The translations under genes were made by a program, and so were the position numbers. 64,000 bases of DNA from the NCBI GenBank assembly GCA_963826105.1, contig CAWGWA010000001.1, forward strand, positions 1 through 64,000, in the 5' to 3' direction. The stretch comes from WHTI01 sp963826105 (GTDB lineage: Bacteria > Actinomycetota > CADDZG01 > WHSQ01). The notes beneath the pieces were generated by a model. The model ran no database searches. It had not been told where the DNA came from and worked only from the letters and a program-made list of their open reading frames with translations. Positions 18,794 to 28,510 of the stretch are shown here, piece by piece (the first letter of the stretch is position 1; the number at the start of each line of letters is the position of its first letter).

Positions 18794-21227
18794 TTGATCG
18801 TCAGGCGACACATACCAATCGGATTACTGGCGCTGATCAGCGCGCTGGCGATTCTCACGGCATTGATCGCACCCTTGGCGGGTGTTGCCGGTGCCAGCGT
18901 CGAGAACTCGCATGACCTTCAGGTCACGCCTGAGACTGGCACCAACGCGACGGGGGTCACCCATCAACTGACGGCGACGATCGACCCTCTATGCAGCGAC
19001 CCTGTCCCGGGCTGCGAGGTCGACTTCGAGGTGGAATCCGGGGCAGCTGTTTCGGTGACCGCCGATGACGGCGCCAACCCCCGTACTACCGATGCGGACA
19101 GCTCACCGATGTCCCCGGACATGACCTGCACCGTCCTCACGACACAAACGACCTGTACCGTCGACTTCACTTCGACGACGGTCGGCTCCAACGTGATCCG
19201 TGCCTGGGTCGACGATGACAAGGACAACACGACCTTCGATGGCGATGCCACCGAGGGAGCGGTCGAGGGAACGACGCCTGGGGCCCGCACGGAGATCGAC
19301 GATACCGACGTGGTCACCAGCAGACTGGTTCATGGCGCTCGGTAGCCAATTTCGCGCTCGACTGCACGCCGGAGACTCAAACGCTTGCCCGCGAGCGGCG
19401 CAGGCTCGGCAGCGTCGATCACGTGTAAGGCGTTCAACGACAATGGTGCCGGTGGCGGAGTCGCTGATAACGAGGTGCAGGACGGAACCGAAGCGGGCAT
19501 ACCCGGAGCTCTTGATCGACGGTGAGAACCTCAACGGAGCCAACGATCCGGACAACGGCAACACGACGCCCGCGGACTACAACAACCTCTGCACTACAGC
19601 CGCCAATGGCCAGTGCTCGGGCTCGGTCCCGGCCTCGGAGACCCAGCCGGGGAGTAACACTGCCTTGTGCTTCTGGGCCGACTTGGACAACGACACCGAC
19701 TCCAATGGTGGTACCGCAGCCGATGGCAGCGGTTGCGCCGAGGGCGCGGCCGTTAGCGACTCGGACGAGACCGATGTTGTTCTAGTCTCTTGGCTGGCTC
19801 CGGGGACGGCCACCGACATCGCGTGTACCCCACGTAGCGATCAGAACGTGGTCGGCGCGTCGCACACGGTCACCTGCACGGTGACCGATCCGTTTGGGGC
19901 TCCATCGGTTGGAGCGCTCGTCGACTTCACCGTGGTGGGGCGGAACGCAGTCGCCATGGGTCCCAACTCGAGCGACCGACTCCAACGGTGTCGTTTCCTT
20001 CACCTACACGGACATCGGGACTCCGCCGGTGCCGGAGGGGCAAGAGGACGAGATCACCGCGGCCTTGGACAATGGTAACGATAGCGATGTTGTGTACTCG
20101 TACTGGTTCACGACCATCCCAACGGTTGCGGATGTAGTGATCGATCCCGAGGCCGACGGCACTCCGTGTGAGGACTCGGATGCAGCGACCGACCCCGAGT
20201 TTCTCCTTGCCAATATCGAAGTCGCGGACGACTGGTACATGTGCGTCTCGGCTCTCGACTCGATGGGTGTCGCGATCCCGGGTGCGACCGTGAACGATCG
20301 GTACTGCGGGTGCCGGCTTCCTCGTCGAGGACGACGACAACGACCAGACTTACGATGAGGGTGAGGAACTGGTCACGAACGTTACGGTGACTACGGATGG
20401 AGGCGGGGACGCCTTCTTCCTGACTTACTCCGAGGAGTCGGGTATCCAGACCCTTACGGCGACCTCAGGATCGGCCAGCGACAGCGGATCGCGGGAGTTC
20501 TACTCCTCGCAGGCCAGGAACATCACCTGCGACCCCGAGACCGACACCGCCGAGCCGGGAACGTCCAAGGTCGTGACCTGCACCTTGACCGACCGCTACG
20601 GCAACCCGGCGGCGGACAACGTTCCCAACACGCCTGCAGTGGCGTTCACCGAGTTGGGTGAGGGGCGCATCGACAGCTCCGACGGGGTTCCGAACGAGGA
20701 CGGCGAGGTCGAGGTGATCGTCTGAGACGACCGACGACGAGGTCGGCGAGCAGACCATCACGGCCGAGATCACCAACGACGGCGATGGAGGCGTTCAGGA
20801 GTGCGGAGCGGCGGCCAACACGGGATCCAACGGAGTCGGCACCGAGGAGGGCACACCGGCCGGTAACTGTGAGGCAACCAGCACGATCGACTGGACCACC
20901 GATCCGGGTGAAGTCCACTCCCGCACCCTGATGCTCAACAAGGTGAAGCACGTCAAAGTCGGCGGCAACAGGAAGCTACTGGCCAAGGGCAAGCTATCAA
21001 CCGACGACGGCTTCGCAGGTTGCACTGGAGGCCAGACGGTCAGGCTCCAGAAGAAGGTCTCCGGCTCGTGGTTCAGCCAGAAGGCCGAAACTACGGGAGG
21101 CGGCGGTGGGGTCAAGTTCCTGCTCAAGGACAGGAAGGGGACCTACCGTCTGCTGGCCCCCGCCTCGAGTTCCGGCGACGACAACTGCGGGAAGGCAACG
21201 AGCAACTCCAAGAAGCACAAGCACTAG
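18794..21227 (+). CDS. Large secreted Ig-like protein, paralogue B
   Basis: TTG 18794 has GGAGG at 18781-18785. The N-terminus (ALISALAILTALIAPLAG signal, then DLQVTPETGTNAT and EVDFEVESG) aligns with paralogue A, as do LIDGENLNGANDPD, YWFTTIPTVADV, YSEESGIQTLTAT and the C-terminal LNKVKHV ... LSTDDG domain. At least seven frameshifts (near 19318, 19343, 19388, 19512, 19972, 20305, 20724) split it, yet similarity to A continues across every break. It is either an error-rich stretch or a decaying duplicate; the intact terminal domain and terminator favour the first. Tandem duplication with A is clear. Confidence 0.72.
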
Positions 21228-21248
21228 AAGCATCGAGTCGTAAGTATC

Positions 21249-21279
21249 AAGAGCCGGCCCCTCGAAGGGGCCGGCTCTT
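21249..21279 (+). terminator. Intrinsic terminator after paralogue B
   Basis: A 13-bp perfect stem AAGAGCCGGCCCC encloses TCGAA and is followed by CTTCG. The stem sequence resembles the terminator of paralogue A, in keeping with duplication of the whole unit. Confidence 0.82.
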
Positions 21280-21308
21280 CTTCGTGGTCCGCTGCTAGCC
21301 TGATCCTC

Positions 21309-22361
21309 ATGCCTGCGCCGCGCACCGAGGTCACCGAGATCGTCACCGGACTCGCCATGCTCGGGTTCCCTACGCTGCGTGATGCGCTCGAGGCTCGACC
21401 GCCCGAGCTGCGCAACGTTGAGCCGGCGCACTGGGACCGGCTTGAGGAAGTCTTCTCCGAAGGCTCGATGGATGCCGAGTTCCGGGGAGCGTGGTCTAAC
21501 GGACTCGCGTTCCTCGGTGCTGCAGCGGGACTCCGCGGCCGGCGGCCCTACCTGATCGAGTGGAAGGGCCCCCACCGCACGCCGGGCTACGACACCGTGC
21601 CTGCCGACCTCCGGATCGATCACGTCTATCTCGTGTCGTGCAAGTACCTCTCCAAGATCCTGATGAACGTGTCGCCGGCCTACCTCTTCGATCGGTTGCT
21701 GGTCGACCGCCGGGGGCCGGTGCCGGACTGGTATCTGGATGTCGCACCCGATGCCTATCGCGCGTTCTACCGGGTCGTGCGTGAACACTTGGGAGCGGGA
21801 CTGCCGGCCGAGGTCGACGACCTCGTCAAGGATCAGCGGATCGTCCTCAAGGAGAGCCTGGCGGGTCCGTGGCCCCAGGAGCTCGCCGGACCGTATCTCG
21901 AGTTCTGCGCCTCAGCCGCCGAAGCATCGGCCGCGCGCTGGAGGGCAGGACTGATCGACGCGGCGGCTCAGGAGGAGATGTTGTGGCGACTGTTGCGGCT
22001 CTCCGGAGCGCCGTACTTCGTCCTCGGAACCGCCCCCGACGACGTCCTGCGCCTCCGCATCTACACGCCGTGGGACTGGCGCCAGGAGTTCAGCCTCCGG
22101 TCGTTCGAGGTCTCCGGCGACGCGGCCGCGGGCCAGCCGGTGGTCAAGTGGCGTGCACTGGTTACGCGGCGTGACGACGGCCGCGAGATCCCGGTCGAAG
22201 GACACGTCGAGATCCGCTGGAGCCACGGCCGCTTCCGGAGGATGCCCGAGGCCAAGGTCTACCTCGACACCCCGCACTACGACGTCCCCGGCTACGCACC
22301 CCTCGACGCCGACGACCGCCTCTCCCGGGGCCTGCAGCTTGATCTGAGCCTCGACGCCTGA
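21309..22361 (+). CDS. Conserved-looking cytosolic protein of unknown function (350 aa)
   Basis: No family is recognised. The 350-aa product has no signal peptide or membrane segment, and the frame is intact. The middle holds YLIEWKGPHR followed about 30 residues later by LRIDHVYLVSCKYLSKIL. An Asp followed by SCK on a predicted beta-strand, with an upstream Glu-Trp-Lys, is reminiscent of PD-(D/E)XK nuclease cores, but this is only a pattern. The C-terminal third is rich in aromatic and acidic residues (YTPWDWRQEFSLRSFEVSGD). It stands alone between the terminator of paralogue B and the delta-60 protein. Confidence 0.5.
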   Translation: MPAPRTEVTEIVTGLAMLGFPTLRDALEARPPELRNVEPAHWDRLEEVFSEGSMDAEFRGAWSNGLAFLGAAAGLRGRRPYLIEWKGPHRTPGYDTVPADLRIDHVYLVSCKYLSKILMNVSPAYLFDRLLVDRRGPVPDWYLDVAPDAYRAFYRVVREHLGAGLPAEVDDLVKDQRIVLKESLAGPWPQELAGPYLEFCASAAEASAARWRAGLIDAAAQEEMLWRLLRLSGAPYFVLGTAPDDVLRLRIYTPWDWRQEFSLRSFEVSGDAAAGQPVVKWRALVTRRDDGREIPVEGHVEIRWSHGRFRRMPEAKVYLDTPHYDVPGYAPLDADDRLSRGLQLDLSLDA

Positions 22362-22542
22362 GGGCCGCTGAGGTCCCGTGCATCCTCGCGGCACTATCCG
22401 AGCGTCTCCGCTCTAGTCCCAGTACTGTGAAGGCTACGAAATGACTAGTGACACCCATTGCCGATCGAATAAGGTTCGCGTCGTAGCATCGCAGCTCTCG
22501 GAGAGATGCATGCCAAACGATCGAGGTGGGGGGGGTAAGTCT

Positions 22543-24584
22543 GTGGGTTCGCCTAGGCGGGCGGCGTGCTGGTCGTGGCATGCATGGTAACGGCCGCACT
22601 GTTCGCTCAGTTCCTGATGAGCGCTCGGCTACTGCCGGTCCGATCGGCCTCGACCCAACCTTCGACACGGACGGTAAGGCTGTAACTGTCTTCGAACAAG
22701 CGAGCCAAGTCACCTCGATCACGGTGCAGCCGGACGGCAAGATCGTCGCCGGTGGGTGGTCCGTCGACGGAAGTTCCAATCAGATCGCTACCCTTGTCCG
22801 TTACAACGCCGATGGGTCTTACGACACAACTTTCGACACGGATGGGATCGTCACTACGGCGATCGGCGCGGACTATAGCTACTTCAACTCGGTGGCCATC
22901 GATGCGGACGGCAAGATCCTGGCGGGGGGAGTGTCCAAGGTTGGCTTCTACACCGATTTCACCCTTGCTCGCTACAACACGAACGGGTCGCTCGACACAA
23001 CTTTCGACACGGATGGGATCGTTACGACCTCCTTCGGGAGTGAATACGACGACATCAATTCGATCGCGATAGACGCGGACGGAAAGATCGTTGCCGGTGG
23101 TGTACACCAACACATCTAATGACCTGATGTTTGCTATCGCCCGTTACAACTCGGACGGTTCGCTGGACTCTTCCTTCGATGGCGACGGAAAAGTCACGAC
23201 GCCAGGTGGGGATTACCTCAACTCGATAGCTATCCAATCTGACGGCAGGATCGTGGCGGGCGGATCCAGTGCTGCCTACCCCTCGATTTTGCCCTTGCCC
23301 GCTACGACACGAACGGTTCGCTTGACCCACTGTTTGGTGGCACCGGCCTCGTAACAACAGATGTCGGGGGCTCCGACGAGGATCAACTCGGTCGCGATTC
23401 AACCGAACGGCGACATCGTTGTTGGTGGATCCGGGCCAGGGGAGTTCGTTATTGCCCGCTACGACTCTGGCGGCATGCTCGACTCGAGTTTCGATGGCGA
23501 TGGGATCGTCACGACCTCCATCAGGGGCTTTTCCGACTACATCACTTCGATCGCCCTCCAGTCAGACGGATCGATCGTTGCGGCTGGAGCTTCCTCAGTG
23601 CAGACCGACCCAGGCAACTTCATGGCACCGTGGGACTCAGACTTCGCCATCGCCCGCTACAACTCGGATGGTTCCCTCGACACCACCTTTGACGATGACG
23701 GCAAGATCACCACGGACTTTGGGGGCAATAACGACGCGATCAACTCTGTTGTGGTCCTAACGGGCGGGGAACTTCTCGTTGGGGGCTACTCCAGTGGCGG
23801 ACCAGGGTTCAACTTCACCGTTGCCCGTTACTCGGAGTCGGCGGTCGCTCCATCGCCACCTCCACCGAGTCCTTCGTTCTTCGACCTCAGCGTCTCGAAG
23901 GCAGGGACTGGCTCGGGCTCGGTTTCGGGTGATCCGCAACTCGGCATCGACTGCGGATCTGCGTGTTCCTCTCGCCTCGCTCAATTCACTTACGGGACCC
24001 TAACTGCCGTTCCTGATGATGGTTCTGAGTTCACGGGGTGGTCGGGTCCATGCCTCGCTCGCGAGGGCAACACCGCGAACCAGTGCACGATCCATCTGGC
24101 GGGCAATCGGAGTGTCACCGCCACCTTTACCGAGGTCAACTCGGAGCCCCTGACCCAGTGCTCTGATGGCCTCGACAACGACGACGACGGGCTGATCGAC
24201 TTCCCCGCGGATACAGACTGCACGGATGTGGACGACGACGACGAGTCGAGCGCACCCGAGGAGCACGCCCGGAGCCTCACTCTGTCAGGCGACCTGGTCA
24301 CCCGAAGCGGCACGACGAAGCTCTTGTTGGGAGGCGTGCTGTCGGCGGCCGGTGACTTCGCTCCGTGTGCCGCGGCTCAGGAGGTCGTCCTCCAGAAGCG
24401 CGTCGACGGTGCCTGGCACGACCGCAGATCCGCTCTCACCGACGCGAACGGTTCTTTCTCTCTGAAGGTGCGAAAGGGTGGTGGCTACCGAGCGATCGCT
24501 CGGAGGGTCACGCTTGACCCGGGACCGCCCAGGGTGGACTGTCTCTTCACGAAGAGCGATTCGGGACGCTGGCCCATCCCCTGA
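22543..24584 (+). CDS. Secreted delta-60-repeat protein with InlB-like domain
   Basis: Repeats of the delta-60 type (SLDTTFDTDGIVTT, then SIAIDADGKIVAGG and FTLARYN) run from about 22655 to 23830 and should form a propeller. An InlB B-repeat-like domain follows (LSVSKAGTGSGSVSG ... VTATFTEV), then an Asp-rich linker (DDDGLIDFPADTDC) and the ~110-aa C-terminal domain also found in paralogues A and B. Frameshifts occur near 23105, 23290 and 23375. A convincing signal peptide (VLVVACMVTAALFAQ) lies at 22566 in another frame, so the 5' end is also shifted near 22630. The start is uncertain (GTG 22543 or 22566). Confidence 0.72.
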
Positions 24585-24682
24585 CCGCCTCGGACGTGTG
24601 CTCTGGCCTCGTGAGAGCGCGAAATCACAAGGGTGTTTGACGCCTCCGGGAGGAGCGAATAGCGTTTTTCCCTTGGAGCCCG

Positions 24683-25108
24683 ATGGGCTCCATTCGCTTG
24701 CTGGGGAACCGACCAACGGAGGTGGGAACCATCCGAACGCGCACGGCCCTGGTGCTCGCGCTCGCTCTGGTGATCCTCGCAACCCCCGTGTTCGCGCACC
24801 GCAAGTTCCACAAGGGCGACGCGGTCTACTACGCCAACATGTACGCCGATGGCGCAACCGCGTGCGGTGGCACCTACGATCCGAGCGCCAAGACCGCGGC
24901 CCATCGCAAGCTCCCGTGTGGAAGCCGGGTCCGGGTCAAGAACCTCGCCAACGGCAACAAGGTGATCGTCACGATCACCGACCGGGGACCCTACGGGGAC
25001 AAGGAGACGATCATCGACGTCTCCCGCAAGGCCGCCAAGCGTCTCGGCTTCTGGGGCGCCGGCCGGGCCAAGGTGAGGCTGAACGTCCTCGAGTTCGGGG
25101 CCGAGTAA
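24683..25108 (+). CDS. Exported RlpA-like double-psi beta-barrel protein
   Basis: This short exported protein has a signal peptide (TALVLALALVILATPVFA) and one double-psi beta-barrel domain: ANMYADGATACGGTYDPSAKTAAHRKLPCGSRV and then VIVTITDRGPYGDKETIIDVSRKAAKRLGF. The pattern ITDRGPY...IDVS is the RlpA core, and the two Cys could pair. RlpA relatives bind or cleave peptidoglycan glycans. The SPOR domain of Gram-negative RlpA is absent. The start is uncertain: ATG 24683 is annotated, yet the best Shine-Dalgarno (GGAGG at 24719-24723) sits 7 nt before an ATC codon at 24731 that would begin the signal peptide. Confidence 0.8.
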   Translation: MGSIRLLGNRPTEVGTIRTRTALVLALALVILATPVFAHRKFHKGDAVYYANMYADGATACGGTYDPSAKTAAHRKLPCGSRVRVKNLANGNKVIVTITDRGPYGDKETIIDVSRKAAKRLGFWGAGRAKVRLNVLEFGAE

Positions 25109-25148
25109 GCCTCGGGACTCCGATCTCGTGTCGTAGGCTCGAAATATC

Positions 25149-25439
25149 GTGACTGCCATGGAAGCACAGACATGGACCGTGATCGGCCTCCTGGCCGCAA
25201 CCTTGTTCGGCGCCCTCATCTACTTGGGCGGCCGGATCGATGGGATCTCGTCCCGTATCGACGGGCTGTCCTCCGAGATGAACTCCCGCATCGACGGGCT
25301 CTCGTCCGAGATGAACGCCCGGTTCGACGGGGTCTCGTCCCGCATCGACGGCCTGTCGTCTCGCGTCGATGCCCTCACGTCCGAGGTTCACGAGCAGGGC
25401 TCCCGACTTGAGGAGCACCTAAGGTGGCACGCTCGCTGA
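25149..25439 (+). CDS. Small single-pass membrane protein with repetitive coiled coil
   Basis: This 96-aa protein (GTG 25149, or ATG 25158) has one N-terminal membrane helix (WTVIGLLAATLFGALIYLGG) followed by near-perfect repeats: RIDGISS, RIDGLSSEMNS, RIDGLSSEMNA, RFDGVSS, RIDGLSS, RVDALTS. Repeat lengths are 7-11-11-7-7-7, so the predicted coiled coil mixes heptads and hendecads. The coil should be cytoplasmic or external depending on orientation, which the sequence does not settle. No family name is assigned. It sits between the RlpA-like and ceramidase-like genes and may be a local oligomerising anchor, a guess from position. Confidence 0.6.
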   Translation: MTAMEAQTWTVIGLLAATLFGALIYLGGRIDGISSRIDGLSSEMNSRIDGLSSEMNARFDGVSSRIDGLSSRVDALTSEVHEQGSRLEEHLRWHAR

Positions 25440-25534
25440 CGGCGTGATGACCTCGGTTGTGCAGAGGCACAAGGGGATCTGTGCTCGCGCGGCGAATCTC
25501 CCCCTCAAATCTCATCTTTCTGGGGGGTCCTCAA

Positions 25535-27168
25535 GTGCGTTCCGCCGTGCGTTACCTGGTTTCGTCCCTGCTCGTAGGGGTGCTCAGTGTTGGCCTTGCG
25601 TGGGCGGGGGCCGGACTCGTTCCGGTCTCGACCCCGAAGCTCCCGAAGGTGACCGCGGAAGCTGGCGGCGGCTCGGCCCATGGGGGCAAGGGCCGCAAGG
25701 CGGACAGCTTGCTCCCGGTCGGCCCGCCCCAGCAGGGCTACGTCCTCGCCGGCGCCTCCAAGGTCTCGATCGAGCCCCGGCCCGAGGACTACGACGGAAC
25801 CTGGATCCAGGACCGCGATCAGTGCGCGACCTTGAGCGAGGCGTTCGTCACGCAGCTCCCCGGCTCCGCCGAGCATCTCGCCTCGGCCGGCTCGCCGTGG
25901 CCCGAGAACCCCAACTGCCTCTATATGGGTGGCTACGGGATCGGACCGATGAACCCGATCACGTCGTGGGACCAGGAGTACGGGCTCTACGTTCGCAGCG
26001 CGGTGCTTCAGGGGCCGGAGGTCGACGGCGTTTCTGGAGCGCTGGTGCTCACGATCATCGACGCCGAGGGCTACTTCTGGGACTACGGCAACAAGTGCGA
26101 TGACTGTGGGATCAAGCAATTGAGCGCAGGAGCTGGGTGCGGAGCTGGGTATCCCAGCCGAGAGCTTCGTCATCGCCTCGACCCACAGCCATACCTCACC
26201 CGATCTGATCGGCGGCTGGGGTTTCGTTCCCGATTGGTACATGGAGCAGGTCGGCGATGCGATCCGCGAGAGCATCACGACCGCATGGGACGAGCGCCGT
26301 CCCGCGATCCTCGAGACCGGCGAGCAGATCGCTCGAGGCCACAACCGCGAGCGTCGCGATACCTACCGGAGCGCCGAAGAACAGCAGCTCACCTGGATGC
26401 GCGCGGTGGCACCCAAGCACAAGCGCAAGCCCGCTGAGACCGTGTTCACGCTTGGGGCATTCGCCGCTCACCCGGTCACGATGGACGCGGGAACCGGCGT
26501 GGCCCACGGCGACTGGCCCGTCGTGTTCGAGAAGGCCCTCGAGGACGCGCTTCGGCGGCGTGGGGCTGCACATGATGACCGGCCTCGGCAACATCTCACC
26601 CGCAGGTGGAACGATGATGGGCGATGCGCTCGCGGGACTGATCCCCGACGTGGGGGCCGGGATGCGTGTCACCGACACGAACATCCGCGTCGCGCGGAAG
26701 ACCTGGGGACAGCCGGCTACCAACGTGCCACTGACCGCTCTCGGTGCTCCCGGCTTCTTCGACCGCAACTTCCTCGAGTCGCCCGCTGAGGTGCGCACCG
26801 GGAAGAGCCCCGACACGGCACCGTGCGAGTCCGCGTCCCCGATGTCGGTCGAGGTTCCCGCGACTGCAGCATTCGTGGGCAATCAGCTCGCGATCACCGC
26901 GGGCCCGGGCGAGCTGTTCAGCAATCTCTCCAACACGATCAAGGAGCAGTCCGGCGCGATCGTCACGATGCCGCTCGCTCAGGCCAACGACGCGCTCGGC
27001 TACCTGCCGCAGAGCTTCGAGCTCAACCCGGTCGGGCAGCAAGGCCTCGGCTTCGTCGCCGGCGGGGTCGCGGTCGTCAACTACGAGGACTCCTACTCGA
27101 TCGACCGTTGCTTCGGCGACAAGGTCCTCGAGGAGACGATCGGCCTCCTGAACCAGATCCGCCCCTAG
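25535..27168 (+). CDS. Secreted neutral/alkaline ceramidase-like protein
   Basis: GTG 25535 gives a signal peptide (RYLVSSLLVGVLSVGLAWAG). The N-terminal domain has LAGASKVSIEP, GGYG, a VRSAVLQG strand and ALVLTIIDAEG. After a frameshift near 26135 comes SFVIASTHSHTSPDLIGGWG, which matches the ATHTHSGP metal-site motif of neutral ceramidases. A second frameshift near 26555 leads into the C-terminal half (FTLGAFAAHPVTMD before it, GPGELFSNLSNTIK after it), also ceramidase-like. The family cleaves N-acyl-sphingosines, but many bacterial members are uncharacterised, so activity is inferred. It ends 3 nt from the convergent dapB. Confidence 0.62.
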
Positions 27169-27171
27169 GGG

Positions 27172-27971
27172 TCAGCCTTCGAGCAGGAGCGTGTCGAGCC
27201 CGCGCGGTGAGTCCGACGCGGCCGGGTAGCGCCTTCACGGCCAGCAGCGTTCCGGAGACGTAGGGGTCGGGGCTGGAGCCCGCGTCGTGACGGATGACGA
27301 GGCGTTCGTCCGGCATCCCGAACACGACCTCGGTCGACACCACGAAGCTGGGCAGCCTGACCGAGTGGACCTGAGTGCCGTCCACGTCGGCACCACGCGC
27401 ATCCTTCGGGCCGGCGATGTCGGCAACCGGGACGCCGATCTCGGGTCGTCTCACCGCGCTGAGGCGTTCCGCCATCTCGCGCGCGGTGCCGCTGGGGACG
27501 TCGGGCTTGGTCGACGACGCGTAGTCGATGACCTCCCACTGCGGGAGGTGTCGCGCGGCAAGGAGCGCTGCCGCCTGAGCCATCGCCGCGGTGACCGAGA
27601 AGTTACCGGCCGCGACGACTCCCACGGAGTTGGCGGTCGCGGCGGCCGCGATGTCGTCGAAGTCGGCGCCGGTCAGGCCGGAGGAGCCGATCACCACACC
27701 GACCCCCGCCGCTAGCGCCGCGAGGGTGTTCGACTTGACGGACTCATGAGAGGTGTAGTCGACGAGGACATCGGCCCCCTCGAGCGCTTCGACCACCGTC
27801 GCGAAGACCGGCACGCCGAGGGACCCCTCTCCCCACGCGGCTCCGAGGTCCTTGCCTGCCGCGTGGCGGCTGACCGCGGAGACCAAGTTCAGGTCCTCTG
27901 TCGGAGATCACTGCACGGGCGAGCGGAGCTCCCGTCCAGCCGGTGGCACCTGCGATGCAAACGTTGATCAT
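27172..27971 (-). CDS. dapB: 4-hydroxy-tetrahydrodipicolinate reductase
   Basis: The reconstructed 265-aa enzyme reduces 4-hydroxy-tetrahydrodipicolinate with NAD(P)H in lysine/diaminopimelate synthesis. The nucleotide-binding start reads INVCIAGATGWTG. The middle has VLVDYTSHESV and VGVVIGSSGL, and the substrate motif is STKPDVPSGTAREMAERL (K and SGT). Two one-base insertions, near 27900 and 27207, break the frame; removing them gives 266 uninterrupted codons. The motif at residue ~105 reads SSGL rather than the common TTGF, so it belongs to a divergent branch. dapA is not adjacent. ATG 27971 is the start. Confidence 0.85.
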
Positions 27972-27992
27972 CCCGCGATGATACGGGAGCAC

Positions 27993-28026
27993 AAGAAAGG
28001 CCCCCGTTCCCTCGGGGGCCTTTCTT
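27993..28026 (-). terminator. Intrinsic terminator, probably bidirectional
   Basis: A 14-bp perfect stem (AAGAAAGGCCCCCG and its complement) closes a 6-nt loop, with an A-rich left flank and T-rich right flank, so it could work in both directions. It lies past the SCP2 gene stop and just before dapB on the same strand. Confidence 0.82.
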
Positions 28027-28047
28027 GATTCTTGTCGTTCTGATTGC

Positions 28048-28440
28048 TTACGGGTACTCGACCTCGACGCCCTCGGTCGCCTTGTCGATCGCGTTGATGA
28101 CGCCCTGGAGCTGCATGATCTTCATCATGTTGCCGGAGATCTTGAGCTTCCCCTGCATGAACGCGTTCTGCGCGTTGAGCTCGCGCTGGGCGATGCCCTT
28201 ACCCGTCTCGTAGTTCTGGGTGATGGTGGCCTCGGCGCCGTCGAGTTCGCCGATCGCCACGGTGCCGGTTCCGTCGGCGAGGTCGAGGTAGTACTTGACC
28301 TCTCCTGAATCCGGAACGTCGGTCACGACCTGCTGGAGCTTGGCCTGCTGGCCGGTCGCTGCCTTCTTGAAATCGTCCGATGCACCGAGCGCTTCGGTGA
28401 TCGCGCTGGCCCACTCTTCCGTGAGGAACTTGACCGCCAC
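28048..28440 (-). CDS. SCP2 sterol-carrier-domain protein
   Basis: The 130-aa protein begins at GTG 28440 behind AAGGAGG. Its whole length matches a stand-alone SCP2 domain: VKYYLDLADGTGTVAIGELDGAEATITQNYETGKGIAQ, then AFMQGKLKISGNMMKIMQL, whose G(K/R)LKIxGD-like strand is the family hallmark. These proteins bind lipid-like ligands such as acyl-CoAs or sterols. The ligand is unknown. A strong terminator follows. It is divergent from the Nudix-MBL gene with 70 nt between the starts. Confidence 0.85.
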   Translation of the reverse strand: MAVKFLTEEWASAITEALGASDDFKKAATGQQAKLQQVVTDVPDSGEVKYYLDLADGTGTVAIGELDGAEATITQNYETGKGIAQRELNAQNAFMQGKLKISGNMMKIMQLQGVINAIDKATEGVEVEYP

Positions 28441-28510
28441 TCTCCGCCTCCTTCTGGCTTGCGATTACGCCGAGGCGAATCGCTCCACCTGATCTGCGTG
28501 CCTTTGCTAG

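Noticed and set aside
24600..24730. c-di-AMP riboswitch in front of the RlpA-like gene
   Set aside because: GGGGAACC and GGTGGGAACC echo the motif, and such genes are often controlled by it, but the required pairing and spacing could not be found by eye. A covariance-model search with RF00379 would decide.
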